From NCBI GenBank assembly GCA_007693875.1, contig RECT01000064.1, positions 1-7,453 on the forward strand: 7,453 bases of DNA, read 5' to 3'. The position numbers and the translations under genes were made by a program. Below, one piece after another: positions 1-6,167 of this stretch; the stretch's first letter is position 1; each line of letters opens with the position of its first letter. The DNA is from Spirulina sp. DLM2.Bin59. Its GTDB lineage: Bacteria; Cyanobacteriota; Cyanobacteriia; Cyanobacteriales; Spirulinaceae. Under the pieces are notes generated by a model. That model was not told where the DNA came from and made no database searches. It worked only from the letters and a program-made list of their open reading frames with translations.

Positions 1-51
1 CCCTCTATCCCCACCATGATTCCTGGCTTCCCCCGAAGCTGCAACAGCGGG
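1..51. other. Left edge, no gene identified
   Basis: These 51 bases follow the stop codon of the minus-strand kinase gene. They hold a small inverted repeat, GCTTC at 26-30 and GAAGC at 35-39 around a CCCC loop. It has no T-run on either side, so it is at best a weak terminator for the kinase gene. No coding region can be supported here. Confidence 0.4.
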
Positions 52-1377
52 TTAGGGCTTGGCGCAACGCAACCGCTGATACACCGTTGCCAACCCCTGA
101 TCATCCCCCACATTGCCGGGAAACAGCACCACCGGCAAGTTCGGAAACTGGGAATGGTCGGCGGCGGTGGTGACAAGGGAGCAACCGGGCAAGATTTGCC
201 CCAAGAGTCGCGCCGATCGCAACTTTAACCCCACACTGAGCACATCATTGGAGGTAATCCCCCCCTTGCTGATTAAAAACCGCAATTGCGGCGGCAACCC
301 CTGGACAATCTCCATCAACAATTGGGAAACTGCCTTGCCAAAATCGAGGCGTTGCTGAATATCGCTAAACTGCAATTCTTCCCGGCTTGTATAAATCACG
401 GGGGTTTTGCCCAAGGCAAAAGCGGCGGCAACTTGGTCTAAAGCCTCAGCTTTGAGGGTTGCCGCTGCTGTTAAATCCTCGCGCATTTGGGCCACGGCAA
501 TTTCAATGGGGGCTAGGCCGTCCAACTTAAGCAACTCCGTCAGTTGCGCCGTGGTTTTCCGCACATGGGAGCCGACGATAATTGCCCCTGGCTCCTCGGT
601 GCGGCCGTATTGGGCCATGGCTTCCGGGGCGAGGGGTTGGGGGCCAAGTTTGGCCAGGGAGGTAAGCAGGCTGGCGGCACTGCGGAAGAGGAACCGTTTC
701 CCGGCAGCGGCGGCGGCGCGTAAATCCTCAGCGAAGGCATCAAAATCGGCTTGGGTTTCCCCATCGACCGCACAGCAGACGTTACCCGTCAGGCCCATAA
801 GGCGGCCCTGGCTCCCGTTGCGAATATCGGCAAGGGTAAACCGTTCAACTGCGGCGGCGGGAATCTGTCCTTGGGTTTTTTCCGCCACATAGTCCGGTAA
901 AAAGGCGGTGCTGTAGCCAAAGACGGAATCTTGGGCGAATTCTGTTTGATCGACCGGCACTTCTACGCCGTTAACGATCAGGTAATGGGTGCTATCGCGG
1001 GTGATCCTGCCCCCTTCAAAAAAAGCGGGGGTGAGGAAATGGGCATCAAAGGGGCCCAGTTCAGCGGCGATCGCATCGGTTTCAATGGGGTAATGGCCCC
1101 GCAATGTGGAATCAGAACGACTCACCACCAGGAACTCAGTGATCTTTTCAGCGGCTATCGCCACCTGCAAATTTTGGCAAACTTCGCGGGTAATTGCCGC
1201 CGCTTCTGCCGGAGGCAGGGCGCGGGTATTGGTGAGAACGAAAAAAATCGGGGCCGCATCCGCTAAACCCAACCGCAGGGTATCCACATCCCACTCCATC
1301 AACAACAGGCAACTGTGGACGGTTTGGGAGCCGGTGGGATCATCATCCAGAACAATGATTTTTGGGGTTTGAGACAT
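52..1377 (-). CDS. Four-carbon acid sugar kinase family protein (DUF1537)
   Basis: This is a complete 441-residue protein of the DUF1537 family, whose characterised members (OtnK, DtnK) use ATP to phosphorylate four-carbon acid sugars such as D-threonate and D-erythronate in the cytosol. The N-terminal domain opens with the hallmark LDDDPTGSQTVH (residues 10-21), and a second conserved block, SRSDSTLRGHYP, lies at 86-97. The C-terminal nucleotide-binding domain shows IIVGSH (266-271), the glycine-rich ISKGGITSNDV (369-379) and GNVGDDQGLATVYQRL near the end (421-436). The length is normal for the family. The ATG at 1377 puts the DDDPTG motif at its usual distance from the N-terminus. No Shine-Dalgarno sequence is evident. 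The aldolase and dehydrogenase partners that accompany OtnK/DtnK in proteobacterial catabolic clusters are absent; the neighbour is a divergent TSUP permease. Family assignment is firm. The substrate is inferred only from the family and could differ in a cyanobacterium. Confidence 0.9.
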   Translation of the reverse strand: MSQTPKIIVLDDDPTGSQTVHSCLLLMEWDVDTLRLGLADAAPIFFVLTNTRALPPAEAAAITREVCQNLQVAIAAEKITEFLVVSRSDSTLRGHYPIETDAIAAELGPFDAHFLTPAFFEGGRITRDSTHYLIVNGVEVPVDQTEFAQDSVFGYSTAFLPDYVAEKTQGQIPAAAVERFTLADIRNGSQGRLMGLTGNVCCAVDGETQADFDAFAEDLRAAAAAGKRFLFRSAASLLTSLAKLGPQPLAPEAMAQYGRTEEPGAIIVGSHVRKTTAQLTELLKLDGLAPIEIAVAQMREDLTAAATLKAEALDQVAAAFALGKTPVIYTSREELQFSDIQQRLDFGKAVSQLLMEIVQGLPPQLRFLISKGGITSNDVLSVGLKLRSARLLGQILPGCSLVTTAADHSQFPNLPVVLFPGNVGDDQGLATVYQRLRCAKP

Positions 1378-1430
1378 AAAATGAGGAGAATACGCTTGCC
1401 CTTATCCTACCGCCCCATCTGTAAACCATT

Positions 1431-2207
1431 GTGCTTATCCTCAGCTTAATTTTTGCCAGTATGGGGGCTTGGTTCCTCAGTAGTCTCATGGGTGGCGGTA
1501 GTCCCCTGATCCTCATCCCGGTGATCACTGGCCTATTGGGAGCCGCCGCAGTGCCGCCGGTGCTCACCACCGGGATGCTCTTTGGCAATGGGCAGCGGGT
1601 TTGGCTCTATTGGGAGGCGATCGCCTGGCCGGTGGTGGCTTGGTGTTTCCCTGGGGCGATTGTTGGGGCGGTGTTGGGGGCCTTTGTGTTTAGCCGTACC
1701 CAGATTGAATGGTTGAGTTTGTGGTTGGCGTTGTTTTTGCTGATATCAGTGGCGGGGTTAGTGCGGGATGGGTATGGTAACGCCCATCGCTCCAGCCGAG
1801 GCAGTGATCCCCCACCGCAACCCTGGATCAAAGCTTGGCATTTTCTCCCCATCGGTTTCCTCTATGCCTTTTTTTCTGGCTTAATTGGGTCAACGGGCCC
1901 CGTCCTCCATCCCCTTTACCTCAATTACGGCCTCACGAAGGAGGGGATGTTGGCGACAAAATCTTTCAACGTTCTCGCTATCCATCTGGTGAAGTTAATT
2001 GCCTATGGGGTGTTTGGCGTTTTAACCGAGGAGAATTTAATCTACGGTTTGATTCTGGGGGTTGCAGCTCTACCGGGGAACTGGTTGGGCCAATGGCTTT
2101 TGGCAAAAATGAGTGATCACCAATTTCGTCAATTGGTAATTGTATTTGTGGGGATCAGTGGCCTCTGGATGGTCTGGCAACAACGGCGCTTTTTAATCCT
2201 GTGGTGA
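1431..2207 (+). CDS. TSUP (TauE/SafE) family membrane permease
   Basis: This is a 258-residue polytopic inner-membrane protein of the TauE/SafE (TSUP) family, which includes exporters of sulfite, sulfoacetate and other small anions. Hydrophobic segments lie at about residues 1-17, 24-42, 62-86, 93-111, 136-156, 178-198, 202-222 and 234-252, giving seven or eight membrane spans. The family's glycine-rich block MGGGSPLILIPV (20-31) starts the first half, and the second half has the matching block SGLIGSTGPVLHPLYLN (149-165). A hydrophilic loop (112-134) separates the halves. The reading begins at GTG 1431; an in-frame ATG at 1461 (residue 11) is possible but would cut the first membrane span. 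The gene is divergent from the DUF1537 kinase gene with 53 bp between starts. The transported substrate cannot be read from the sequence, so "sulfite exporter" would be over-precise. Confidence 0.85.
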   Translation: MLILSLIFASMGAWFLSSLMGGGSPLILIPVITGLLGAAAVPPVLTTGMLFGNGQRVWLYWEAIAWPVVAWCFPGAIVGAVLGAFVFSRTQIEWLSLWLALFLLISVAGLVRDGYGNAHRSSRGSDPPPQPWIKAWHFLPIGFLYAFFSGLIGSTGPVLHPLYLNYGLTKEGMLATKSFNVLAIHLVKLIAYGVFGVLTEENLIYGLILGVAALPGNWLGQWLLAKMSDHQFRQLVIVFVGISGLWMVWQQRRFLILW

Positions 2208-2227
2208 CTTTGTACCATTATTGCTGT

Positions 2228-2241
2228 GGGGCGATCGCCCC
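2228..2241. repeat. Extended HIP1 palindrome upstream of asnS
   Basis: GGGGCGATCGCCCC is a perfect 14-bp palindrome centred on the cyanobacterial HIP1 octamer (2231-2238). It lies in the 91-bp gap between the permease gene and asnS. It could fold as a 5-bp hairpin with a GATC loop, but no T-run follows, so I do not call it a terminator. It is one of 11 HIP1 octamers in the window. Confidence 0.8.
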
Positions 2242-2257
2242 CAAGGGCAAAATTTGC

Positions 2258-2263
2258 GATAAT
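2258..2263 (+). promoter_or_regulatory. Possible -10 element for asnS
   Basis: GATAAT matches the -10 consensus TATAAT at five of six positions and lies 35 bp before the asnS ATG. No recognisable -35 box sits 17 bp upstream; that position is taken by the HIP1 palindrome. The call rests on a single hexamer. Confidence 0.3.
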
Positions 2264-2298
2264 GAACGCTGGTCTTATCAAAATTCCTCCCCAAGCCC

Positions 2299-3690
2299 AT
2301 GGAAAAACGCAGCATTATTGAAATCCTCCGCCACGGTCAACCAGCACAAACCGTCACGATCCGGGGGTGGGTGCGGACGAAGCGGGAACTGAAGGGGTTT
2401 GCCTTTGTGGAGGTCAATGATGGTTCTGCCTTGGCGAATCTTCAGGTGGTGATTCCGGGGGAATTTCCCGACTATGGGACAGTGTTGAAGGCGATCGCCA
2501 TTGGTGCATCCGTAGCAGTGACCGGCTCCCTGCAAGCTTCCCAGGGAAAAGGGCAACGGTTAGAACTGCTCCCCACGAGTTTTGAGGTGGTAGGTTCCTC
2601 TGATCCCGAAACCTATCCGTTGCAGAAAAAACGCCATTCCTTTGAGTTTTTGCGAGACATTGGCCATTTGCGATCGCGCACCAACACCCTCGGAGCCGTG
2701 TTCCGGGTGCGTAATGCCTGCGCCTGGGCCATCCATCAATTCTTCCAAGCTCGCGGCTTCCTCTGGGTACATACCCCCGTGATTACCACCAACGATTGTG
2801 AAGGGGCGGGGGAGCTGTTCCGGGTGACCAATTTAGACCTCGCCCACCCACCCCAAACCCCAGAGGGGGGCGTAGATTTTGCCCAGGACTTTTTCGGCAA
2901 GCCCGCCTACCTCACCGTCAGCGGCCAGTTAGAGGCGGAAGTGATGGCCCTGGCTTTTAGCCAGGTTTACACCTTTGGCCCCACATTCCGGGCGGAAAAC
3001 TCCAACACTTCCCGCCACTTGGCAGAATTTTGGATGGTGGAGCCGGAAATGGCTTTTTGTGACCTGATGGGCAATATGGATCTGGCGGAAGCCTTCCTCA
3101 AGTTTGTGTTTAATCATGTGCTGGAATGTTGCCCGGAAGATCTGGAGTTTTTCAACCAGCGCATTGATGACACGGTTCTGGCCACGGCGGAAAATATTGT
3201 CAGCAATGAGTTTGCCCGCATTACCTACACCGAAGCCATTGACTGGTTGGAGAAGAGCGATCGCTCCTTTGCCTATCCCGTTGCTTGGGGGTTAGATTTG
3301 CAATCGGAACATGAACGATATTTAGCCGAGGAACTGTTTAAAAAGCCGGTGATTGTCACCGATTACCCGGCAGAAATTAAAGCCTTTTATATGCGCCTCA
3401 GTGATGACGGCAAAACCGTGGCCGCCATGGACATCCTCGCCCCCAAAATTGGCGAAATTATCGGCGGTTCCCAACGGGAGGAGCGGCTCGAAATGCTCGA
3501 TCAACGGATCGCCGCTGCCCAGATGCCCCTGGAGGATTTGTGGTGGTATCGGGATCTGCGCCGCTACGGGACGGTTCCCCATGCGGGATTTGGCTTGGGG
3601 TTTGAGCGGCTGGTGCAGTTCATGACGGGGATGGGGAATATTCGCGATGTGATTCCGTTTCCCCGCACGCCGTTGAGTGCGGAGTTTTAG
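2299..3690 (+). CDS. asnS: Asparaginyl-tRNA synthetase
   Basis: This cytosolic class II enzyme joins asparagine to tRNA-Asn using ATP, through an asparaginyl-adenylate. The 463-residue length is typical of bacterial AsnRS. An N-terminal OB-fold anticodon-binding domain occupies about residues 17-100 (TVTIRGWVRTKRELKGFAFV). The catalytic core carries motif 1 around GFLWVHTPVIT (153-163), followed by the AsnRS-type TNDCEGAGELFRV (164-176). Motif 2 starts at FRAENSNTSRHLAEFWMVE (230-248), and motif 3 is GFGLGFERL (430-438) with the ATP-binding arginine R437. The ending IRDVIPFPRTP (448-457) is characteristic of the AsnRS/AspRS group. The ATG at 2299 gives the standard N-terminus MEKRSIIEIL; there is no clear Shine-Dalgarno sequence. 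The gene follows the permease gene on the same strand after 91 bp, but the roles are unrelated and a separate promoter is likely. A free-standing AsnRS means Asn-tRNA can be made directly. Confidence 0.97.
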   Translation: MEKRSIIEILRHGQPAQTVTIRGWVRTKRELKGFAFVEVNDGSALANLQVVIPGEFPDYGTVLKAIAIGASVAVTGSLQASQGKGQRLELLPTSFEVVGSSDPETYPLQKKRHSFEFLRDIGHLRSRTNTLGAVFRVRNACAWAIHQFFQARGFLWVHTPVITTNDCEGAGELFRVTNLDLAHPPQTPEGGVDFAQDFFGKPAYLTVSGQLEAEVMALAFSQVYTFGPTFRAENSNTSRHLAEFWMVEPEMAFCDLMGNMDLAEAFLKFVFNHVLECCPEDLEFFNQRIDDTVLATAENIVSNEFARITYTEAIDWLEKSDRSFAYPVAWGLDLQSEHERYLAEELFKKPVIVTDYPAEIKAFYMRLSDDGKTVAAMDILAPKIGEIIGGSQREERLEMLDQRIAAAQMPLEDLWWYRDLRRYGTVPHAGFGLGFERLVQFMTGMGNIRDVIPFPRTPLSAEF

Positions 3691-3713
3691 GGTTTTGCTG
3701 CCCTCACCCTAAA

Positions 3714-3738
3714 TCCCTCTCCCAGGTCGGGAGAGGGA
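3714..3738 (+). terminator. Hairpin 1 of the repeat, possible asnS terminator
   Basis: TCCCTCTCCC (3714-3723) pairs perfectly with GGGAGAGGGA (3729-3738) around the 5-base loop AGGTC. The sequence CTTTGATTT follows, which is T-rich but not a clean run. The position 24 bp after the asnS stop suggests it ends asnS transcription. It equally belongs to the repeat element, so termination may be a side effect. Confidence 0.45.
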
Positions 3739-3751
3739 CTTTGATTTAACT

Positions 3752-3778
3752 CCCCTTCTCCCCTTGTGGGAGAAGGGG
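3752..3778. repeat. Hairpin 2 of the repeat element
   Basis: CCCCTTCTCCC (3752-3762) pairs perfectly over 11 bp with GGGAGAAGGGG (3768-3778) around the loop CTTGT. No T-run follows, so it is unlikely to be a stand-alone terminator. Its right arm overlaps the first unit of the 15-bp tandem repeat. Confidence 0.8.
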
Positions 3779-3804
3779 CTGGGGGATGAGGGGCTGGGGG
3801 ATGA
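3775..3804. repeat. 15-bp tandem duplication
   Basis: GGGGCTGGGGGATGA occurs twice in direct succession, at 3775-3789 and 3790-3804, with no mismatch. It forms the right end of the dispersed element. The second unit looks like a slippage duplication, because the element would already be closed by the first GATGAGGG. Confidence 0.85.
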
Positions 3805-3823
3805 GGGCATGCCGTCAGCCTGA

Positions 3824-3839
3824 GTACGGTAAACCCTAC
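3824..3839 (+). promoter_or_regulatory. K-box-like element of groESL
   Basis: GTACGG-TAAA-CCCTAC matches the cyanobacterial groE K-box consensus GTTCGG-NNAN-CCNNAC (recalled from the literature) at every defined base except one T-to-A change. It lies 55 bp upstream of the CIRCE operator, as expected for an element reported to give light- and heat-responsive groE expression independently of HrcA. I found no exact GATCTA N-box between it and groES. Confidence 0.6.
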
Positions 3840-3850
3840 ATCGTCACGAG

Positions 3851-3879
3851 TTGCCAGGGGATCCCTGGGTTGGTTAAAT
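3851..3879 (+). promoter_or_regulatory. Probable groESL promoter (sigma-70 type)
   Basis: A -35-like TTGCCA (3851-3856) is followed after exactly 17 bp by a -10-like TTAAAT (3874-3879), which matches TATAAT at four of six positions. The -10 abuts and shares one base with the left arm of CIRCE, so repressor binding there would block polymerase. The spacer holds an inverted repeat, CCAGGG (3854-3859) and CCCTGG (3863-3868). Placement is inferred from spacing and from its relation to CIRCE. Confidence 0.5.
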
Positions 3880-3905
3880 TAGCACTCGGAAGGTGAGAGT
3901 GCTAA
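3879..3905 (+). promoter_or_regulatory. CIRCE operator (HrcA binding site)
   Basis: TTAGCACTC (3879-3887) and GAGTGCTAA (3897-3905) are separated by exactly 9 bp, which is a perfect match to the CIRCE consensus. HrcA binds this operator and represses chaperonin genes until heat stress draws away GroEL, which HrcA needs for activity. It lies 55 bp before the groES start, within the expected 5' leader or promoter region. HrcA itself is not encoded in this window. Confidence 0.97.
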
Positions 3906-3960
3906 AGGCAATCACTCCAACCCACGCCACATTTATATTTCCAATTCTTGGAGGATCTTC

Positions 3961-4272
3961 ATGGCTGCTTTAACCATCAATGTTTCAACCGTTAACCCCT
4001 TAGGCGATCGCGTTTTCGTCAAAGTTAGCCCCGGCGCAGAACAAACCACCGGCGGTATCTACCTCCCTGACACCGCGAAGGAAAAGCCCCAAGTCGGTGA
4101 AGTTGCAGCAGTGGGCCCCGGCAAGCTAGATAAAGACGGCAACCGTGTCCCCGTGGAAGTCAAAGTGGGGGACAGCGTGCTCTACTCCAAATATGCTGGC
4201 ACCGATATCAAACTCAACGGCGAAGAATATGTGCTGTTGTCTGAAAAAGACATCCTTGCTTCTGTCGTCTAG
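3961..4272 (+). CDS. groES: Co-chaperonin GroES (Hsp10)
   Basis: GroES forms the heptameric lid that closes the GroEL cage and drives ATP-dependent folding of proteins in the cytosol. The 103-residue protein is the usual size for cyanobacteria. PLGDRVFVKV (13-22) is the start of the family signature. The mobile loop SPGAEQTTGGIYLPDTAKEK (23-42) contains the hydrophobic I33-Y34-L35 that docks onto the GroEL apical domain. GKLDKDGNRVPVEVKVGD (54-71) covers the roof loop, and VLLSEKDILASV ends the fold. The start ATG is preceded by a strong Shine-Dalgarno sequence GGAGG (3950-3954) six bases upstream. It is the first gene of a two-gene operon under CIRCE, with groEL 131 bp downstream. Confidence 0.98.
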   Translation: MAALTINVSTVNPLGDRVFVKVSPGAEQTTGGIYLPDTAKEKPQVGEVAAVGPGKLDKDGNRVPVEVKVGDSVLYSKYAGTDIKLNGEEYVLLSEKDILASVV

Positions 4273-4294
4273 ATTTCTCTTGGGGTGAAGCAGC

Positions 4295-4329
4295 TTGCCT
4301 GTTCGGAACTGAACCTGTTCAACAGGCAG
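4295..4329 (+). other. Hairpin in the groES-groEL intercistronic gap
   Basis: TGCCTGTT (4296-4303) pairs with AACAGGCA (4321-4328), extendable by a T-G wobble, leaving a 17-base loop. It has no T-run and so is not a terminator. It might be an RNA processing or stability element that adjusts GroES to GroEL ratios. That role is inference; only the inverted repeat is seen. Confidence 0.4.
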
Positions 4330-4403
4330 TTTGCCTCGAAAAGCCCCGCAGACCCCTCATTGCAATTATCTCAACATTCATTTTTGGAAGGACGTAGATC
4401 AGT

Positions 4404-6029
4404 ATGGCTAAGAGCATCATTTATAACGAAGAAGCCCGCCGCGCCTTGGAAAAAGGCATCGATTTACTGGCGGAAGCCGTAGCCGTAACCCTCGGCCCCA
4501 AAGGGCGTAACGTTGTCCTTGAAAAGAAATTTGGCGCACCCCAAATTGTTAACGACGGTGTGACCATTGCCAAAGAAATTGAACTGGAAGACCACATCGA
4601 AAACACCGGGGTTGCCCTGATTCGTCAGGCTGCTTCTAAAACCAATGATGTGGCTGGGGATGGGACGACCACCGCGACGGTGTTGGCCCATGCCATGGTC
4701 AAAGAAGGGCTGCGGAACGTTGCCGCTGGAGCCAACCCCATCGCCCTGAAACGGGGTGTGGATCGTGCTACGGAATTCCTCGTGGGCCGGATCAAAGAAC
4801 AATCCCGCGAAATTTCCGACACGAAGGCGATCGCCCAAGTGGGAACCATTTCCGCCGGGAACGATGAAGAAGTGGGCAACATGATCGCCCAAGCCATGGA
4901 AAAAGTCGGCAAAGAGGGCGTCATTTCCCTTGAAGAAGGCAAGTCCATGGTGACGGAATTGGAAATCACCGAAGGGATGCGCTTTGATAAAGGCTACATC
5001 TCTCCCTACTTTGTCACCGATACCGAACGGATGGAAGCGGTGTTAGAAGACCCCTACATCCTGATCACCGACAAAAAAATCACCCTGGTGCAGGACTTAG
5101 TGCCTGTCCTCGAACAGGTGGCCCGCTCCGGCAAGCCGTTACTGATCATCGCTGAAGATATCGAGAAAGAAGCTCTCGCCACCTTGGTGGTGAACCGCCT
5201 GCGGGGGATCTTGAATGTGGCTGCGGTGAAGGCTCCTGGGTTTGGCGATCGCCGTAAACAACTCCTCGAAGACATCGCTGTCCTCACCAATGGCACGATG
5301 ATCACCGAAGATGCCGGCCTGAAATTGGATGCCACCAAGCTGGAAATGCTCGGCTCCGCCCGTCGCGCCACCATCACCAAAGAAAACACGACCCTTGTTG
5401 CCGATGGTAACGAGCAAGCCGTGAAAACCCGCTGCGATCAAATCCGCCGTCAAATGGAGGAAACCGATTCTTCCTACGACAAGGAAAAACTCCAAGAACG
5501 GTTAGCCAAACTCTCCGGCGGTGTGGCTGTGGTGAAAGTGGGTGCGGCGACGGAAACGGAAATGAAAGACCGTAAGCTCCGCCTCGAAGATGCCATCAAC
5601 GCCACGAAGGCAGCGGTGGAAGAAGGCATCGTCCCTGGTGGTGGTACGACCTTGGCACACCTTGCGCCCCAGTTGGAAACCTGGGCCCACAGCACCCTCG
5701 TTAACGAAGAGTTGACCGGTGCTCTGTTGGTGGCTCGTGCTCTCCTCGCGCCCCTGAAACGGATTGCCGAAAATGCCGGTCAAAACGGTGCGGTGATTGC
5801 CGAGCGCGTCAAGGAAAAAGACTTCAACGTCGGCTACAACGCTGCTACCAACGAGTTTGCAGATATGTTTGAAGCCGGTGTGGTTGACCCTGCCAAAGTC
5901 ACCCGCAGCGCGTTGCAAAATGCCGCCTCCATCGCCGGCATGGTCTTGACCACCGAATGTATCGTTGTGGACAAACCCGAAAAAGAAAAAGCCCCCGCAG
6001 GCCCCGGCGGCGGTGACTTCGACTACTAA
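4404..6029 (+). CDS. groEL: Chaperonin GroEL (Hsp60), operon copy
   Basis: GroEL is the 14-mer ATP-driven folding cage of the cytosol and works with the GroES encoded just upstream. The protein has 541 residues against 548 in E. coli. Equatorial domain parts are at about 1-133 and 410-525, intermediate parts at 134-190 and 376-409, and the apical domain at 191-375. Key features are the nucleotide-binding VTLGPKGRNVVLEK (28-41), GDGTTTATVLA (85-95) with D86, and LEDAINATKAAVEEG (394-408), whose D396 corresponds to the ATP-hydrolysing D398 of E. coli, followed by PGGG (411-414). The C-terminal tail is PAGPGGGDFDY instead of the GGM repeats of E. coli, as in other cyanobacterial GroEL proteins. 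A Shine-Dalgarno sequence GGAAGGA (4386-4392) lies 11 bases before the ATG. Because it is paired with groES behind CIRCE, it corresponds to the cyanobacterial GroEL1 type; a second stand-alone groEL elsewhere is usual. Confidence 0.98.
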   Translation: MAKSIIYNEEARRALEKGIDLLAEAVAVTLGPKGRNVVLEKKFGAPQIVNDGVTIAKEIELEDHIENTGVALIRQAASKTNDVAGDGTTTATVLAHAMVKEGLRNVAAGANPIALKRGVDRATEFLVGRIKEQSREISDTKAIAQVGTISAGNDEEVGNMIAQAMEKVGKEGVISLEEGKSMVTELEITEGMRFDKGYISPYFVTDTERMEAVLEDPYILITDKKITLVQDLVPVLEQVARSGKPLLIIAEDIEKEALATLVVNRLRGILNVAAVKAPGFGDRRKQLLEDIAVLTNGTMITEDAGLKLDATKLEMLGSARRATITKENTTLVADGNEQAVKTRCDQIRRQMEETDSSYDKEKLQERLAKLSGGVAVVKVGAATETEMKDRKLRLEDAINATKAAVEEGIVPGGGTTLAHLAPQLETWAHSTLVNEELTGALLVARALLAPLKRIAENAGQNGAVIAERVKEKDFNVGYNAATNEFADMFEAGVVDPAKVTRSALQNAASIAGMVLTTECIVVDKPEKEKAPAGPGGGDFDY

Positions 6030-6053
6030 ACCCTAAGGTTTAACCACTTCACC

Positions 6054-6072
6054 CTTTCCCCTCGGGGGAAAG
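6054..6072 (+). other. Hairpin after groEL
   Basis: CTTTCCCC (6054-6061) pairs with GGGGAAAG (6065-6072) over 8 bp around a TCG loop. It starts 25 bp after the groEL stop and just precedes the terminator hairpin. With no T-run of its own it may protect the 3' end of the message or help the terminator. Confidence 0.5.
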
Positions 6073-6076
6073 ATGC

Positions 6077-6103
6077 AAAATCCCCCCACGCGGGGGATTT
6101 TTT
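6077..6103 (+). terminator. Intrinsic terminator of groESL, likely bidirectional
   Basis: AAAATCCCCC (6077-6086) pairs perfectly with GGGGGATTTT (6092-6101) around a 5-base loop CACGC (6087-6091), and the T-run extends to 6103. It lies 48 bp past the groEL stop. Read on the minus strand the A-run becomes TTTT after the same stem, so it can also stop transcription from the convergent Uma2-family gene. Confidence 0.85.
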
Positions 6104-6129
6104 GATCTACAGTCACCGTTCGTAGCTGC

Positions 6130-6158
6130 GGGGAGGGCGAAAAATTTTTCGCCCCTAC
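6130..6158. repeat. Palindromic repeat, copy a
   Basis: GGGCGAAAAA (6135-6144) is followed directly by TTTTTCGCCC (6145-6154), making a perfect 20-bp palindrome. It is flanked by GCGGGGA on the left and CTAC on the right. The same unit recurs at 6760-6792 and, degraded, at 6791-6827, on the other side of the Uma2-family gene. It ends 9 bp before that gene's stop codon. Confidence 0.85.
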
Positions 6159-6167
6159 AATAATGGA

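Larger units (their letters stand above)
3700..3808. repeat. Double-hairpin dispersed repeat element
   Basis: This GC-rich non-coding element starts 10 bp after asnS. Its ends are inverted copies, GCCCTCA (3700-3706) and TGAGGGC (3802-3808). Inside are two perfect hairpins and a 15-bp tandem duplication, listed separately. Sequences of the CCCTCACCCTAAATCCCTCTC type recur in many cyanobacterial genomes as intergenic repeats; I rely on memory for that and see only this one copy here. It has no open reading frame and resembles a REP- or MITE-like element that does not move by itself. It sits exactly between the end of asnS and the groESL control region. Confidence 0.75.

Noticed and set aside
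25..39. Terminator for the kinase gene
   Set aside because: The stem is only 5 bp and no T-run follows on the minus strand.
407..1266. Plus-strand open frames of 161 and 111 codons opposite the kinase gene
   Set aside because: They are antisense to a gene with clear family motifs, their translations are rich in Ala, Ser and Arg with no recognisable domain, and they have no ribosome binding sites.
3700..3808. Insertion sequence
   Set aside because: It is only about 109 bp and encodes no transposase. It is better described as a non-autonomous dispersed repeat.
4285..4482. A 65-codon plus-strand frame across the groES-groEL gap
   Set aside because: It overlaps the groEL start in another frame, lacks a ribosome binding site of its own and shows no conserved features.
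4464..5918. Several minus-strand open frames of 111-142 codons opposite groEL
   Set aside because: They are shadows of a highly conserved, codon-biased gene and their translations resemble no known family.
3961..6029. Unusual or duplicated chaperonin system
   Set aside because: Both proteins are full length with all key residues, and the layout is the normal cyanobacterial groESL operon.
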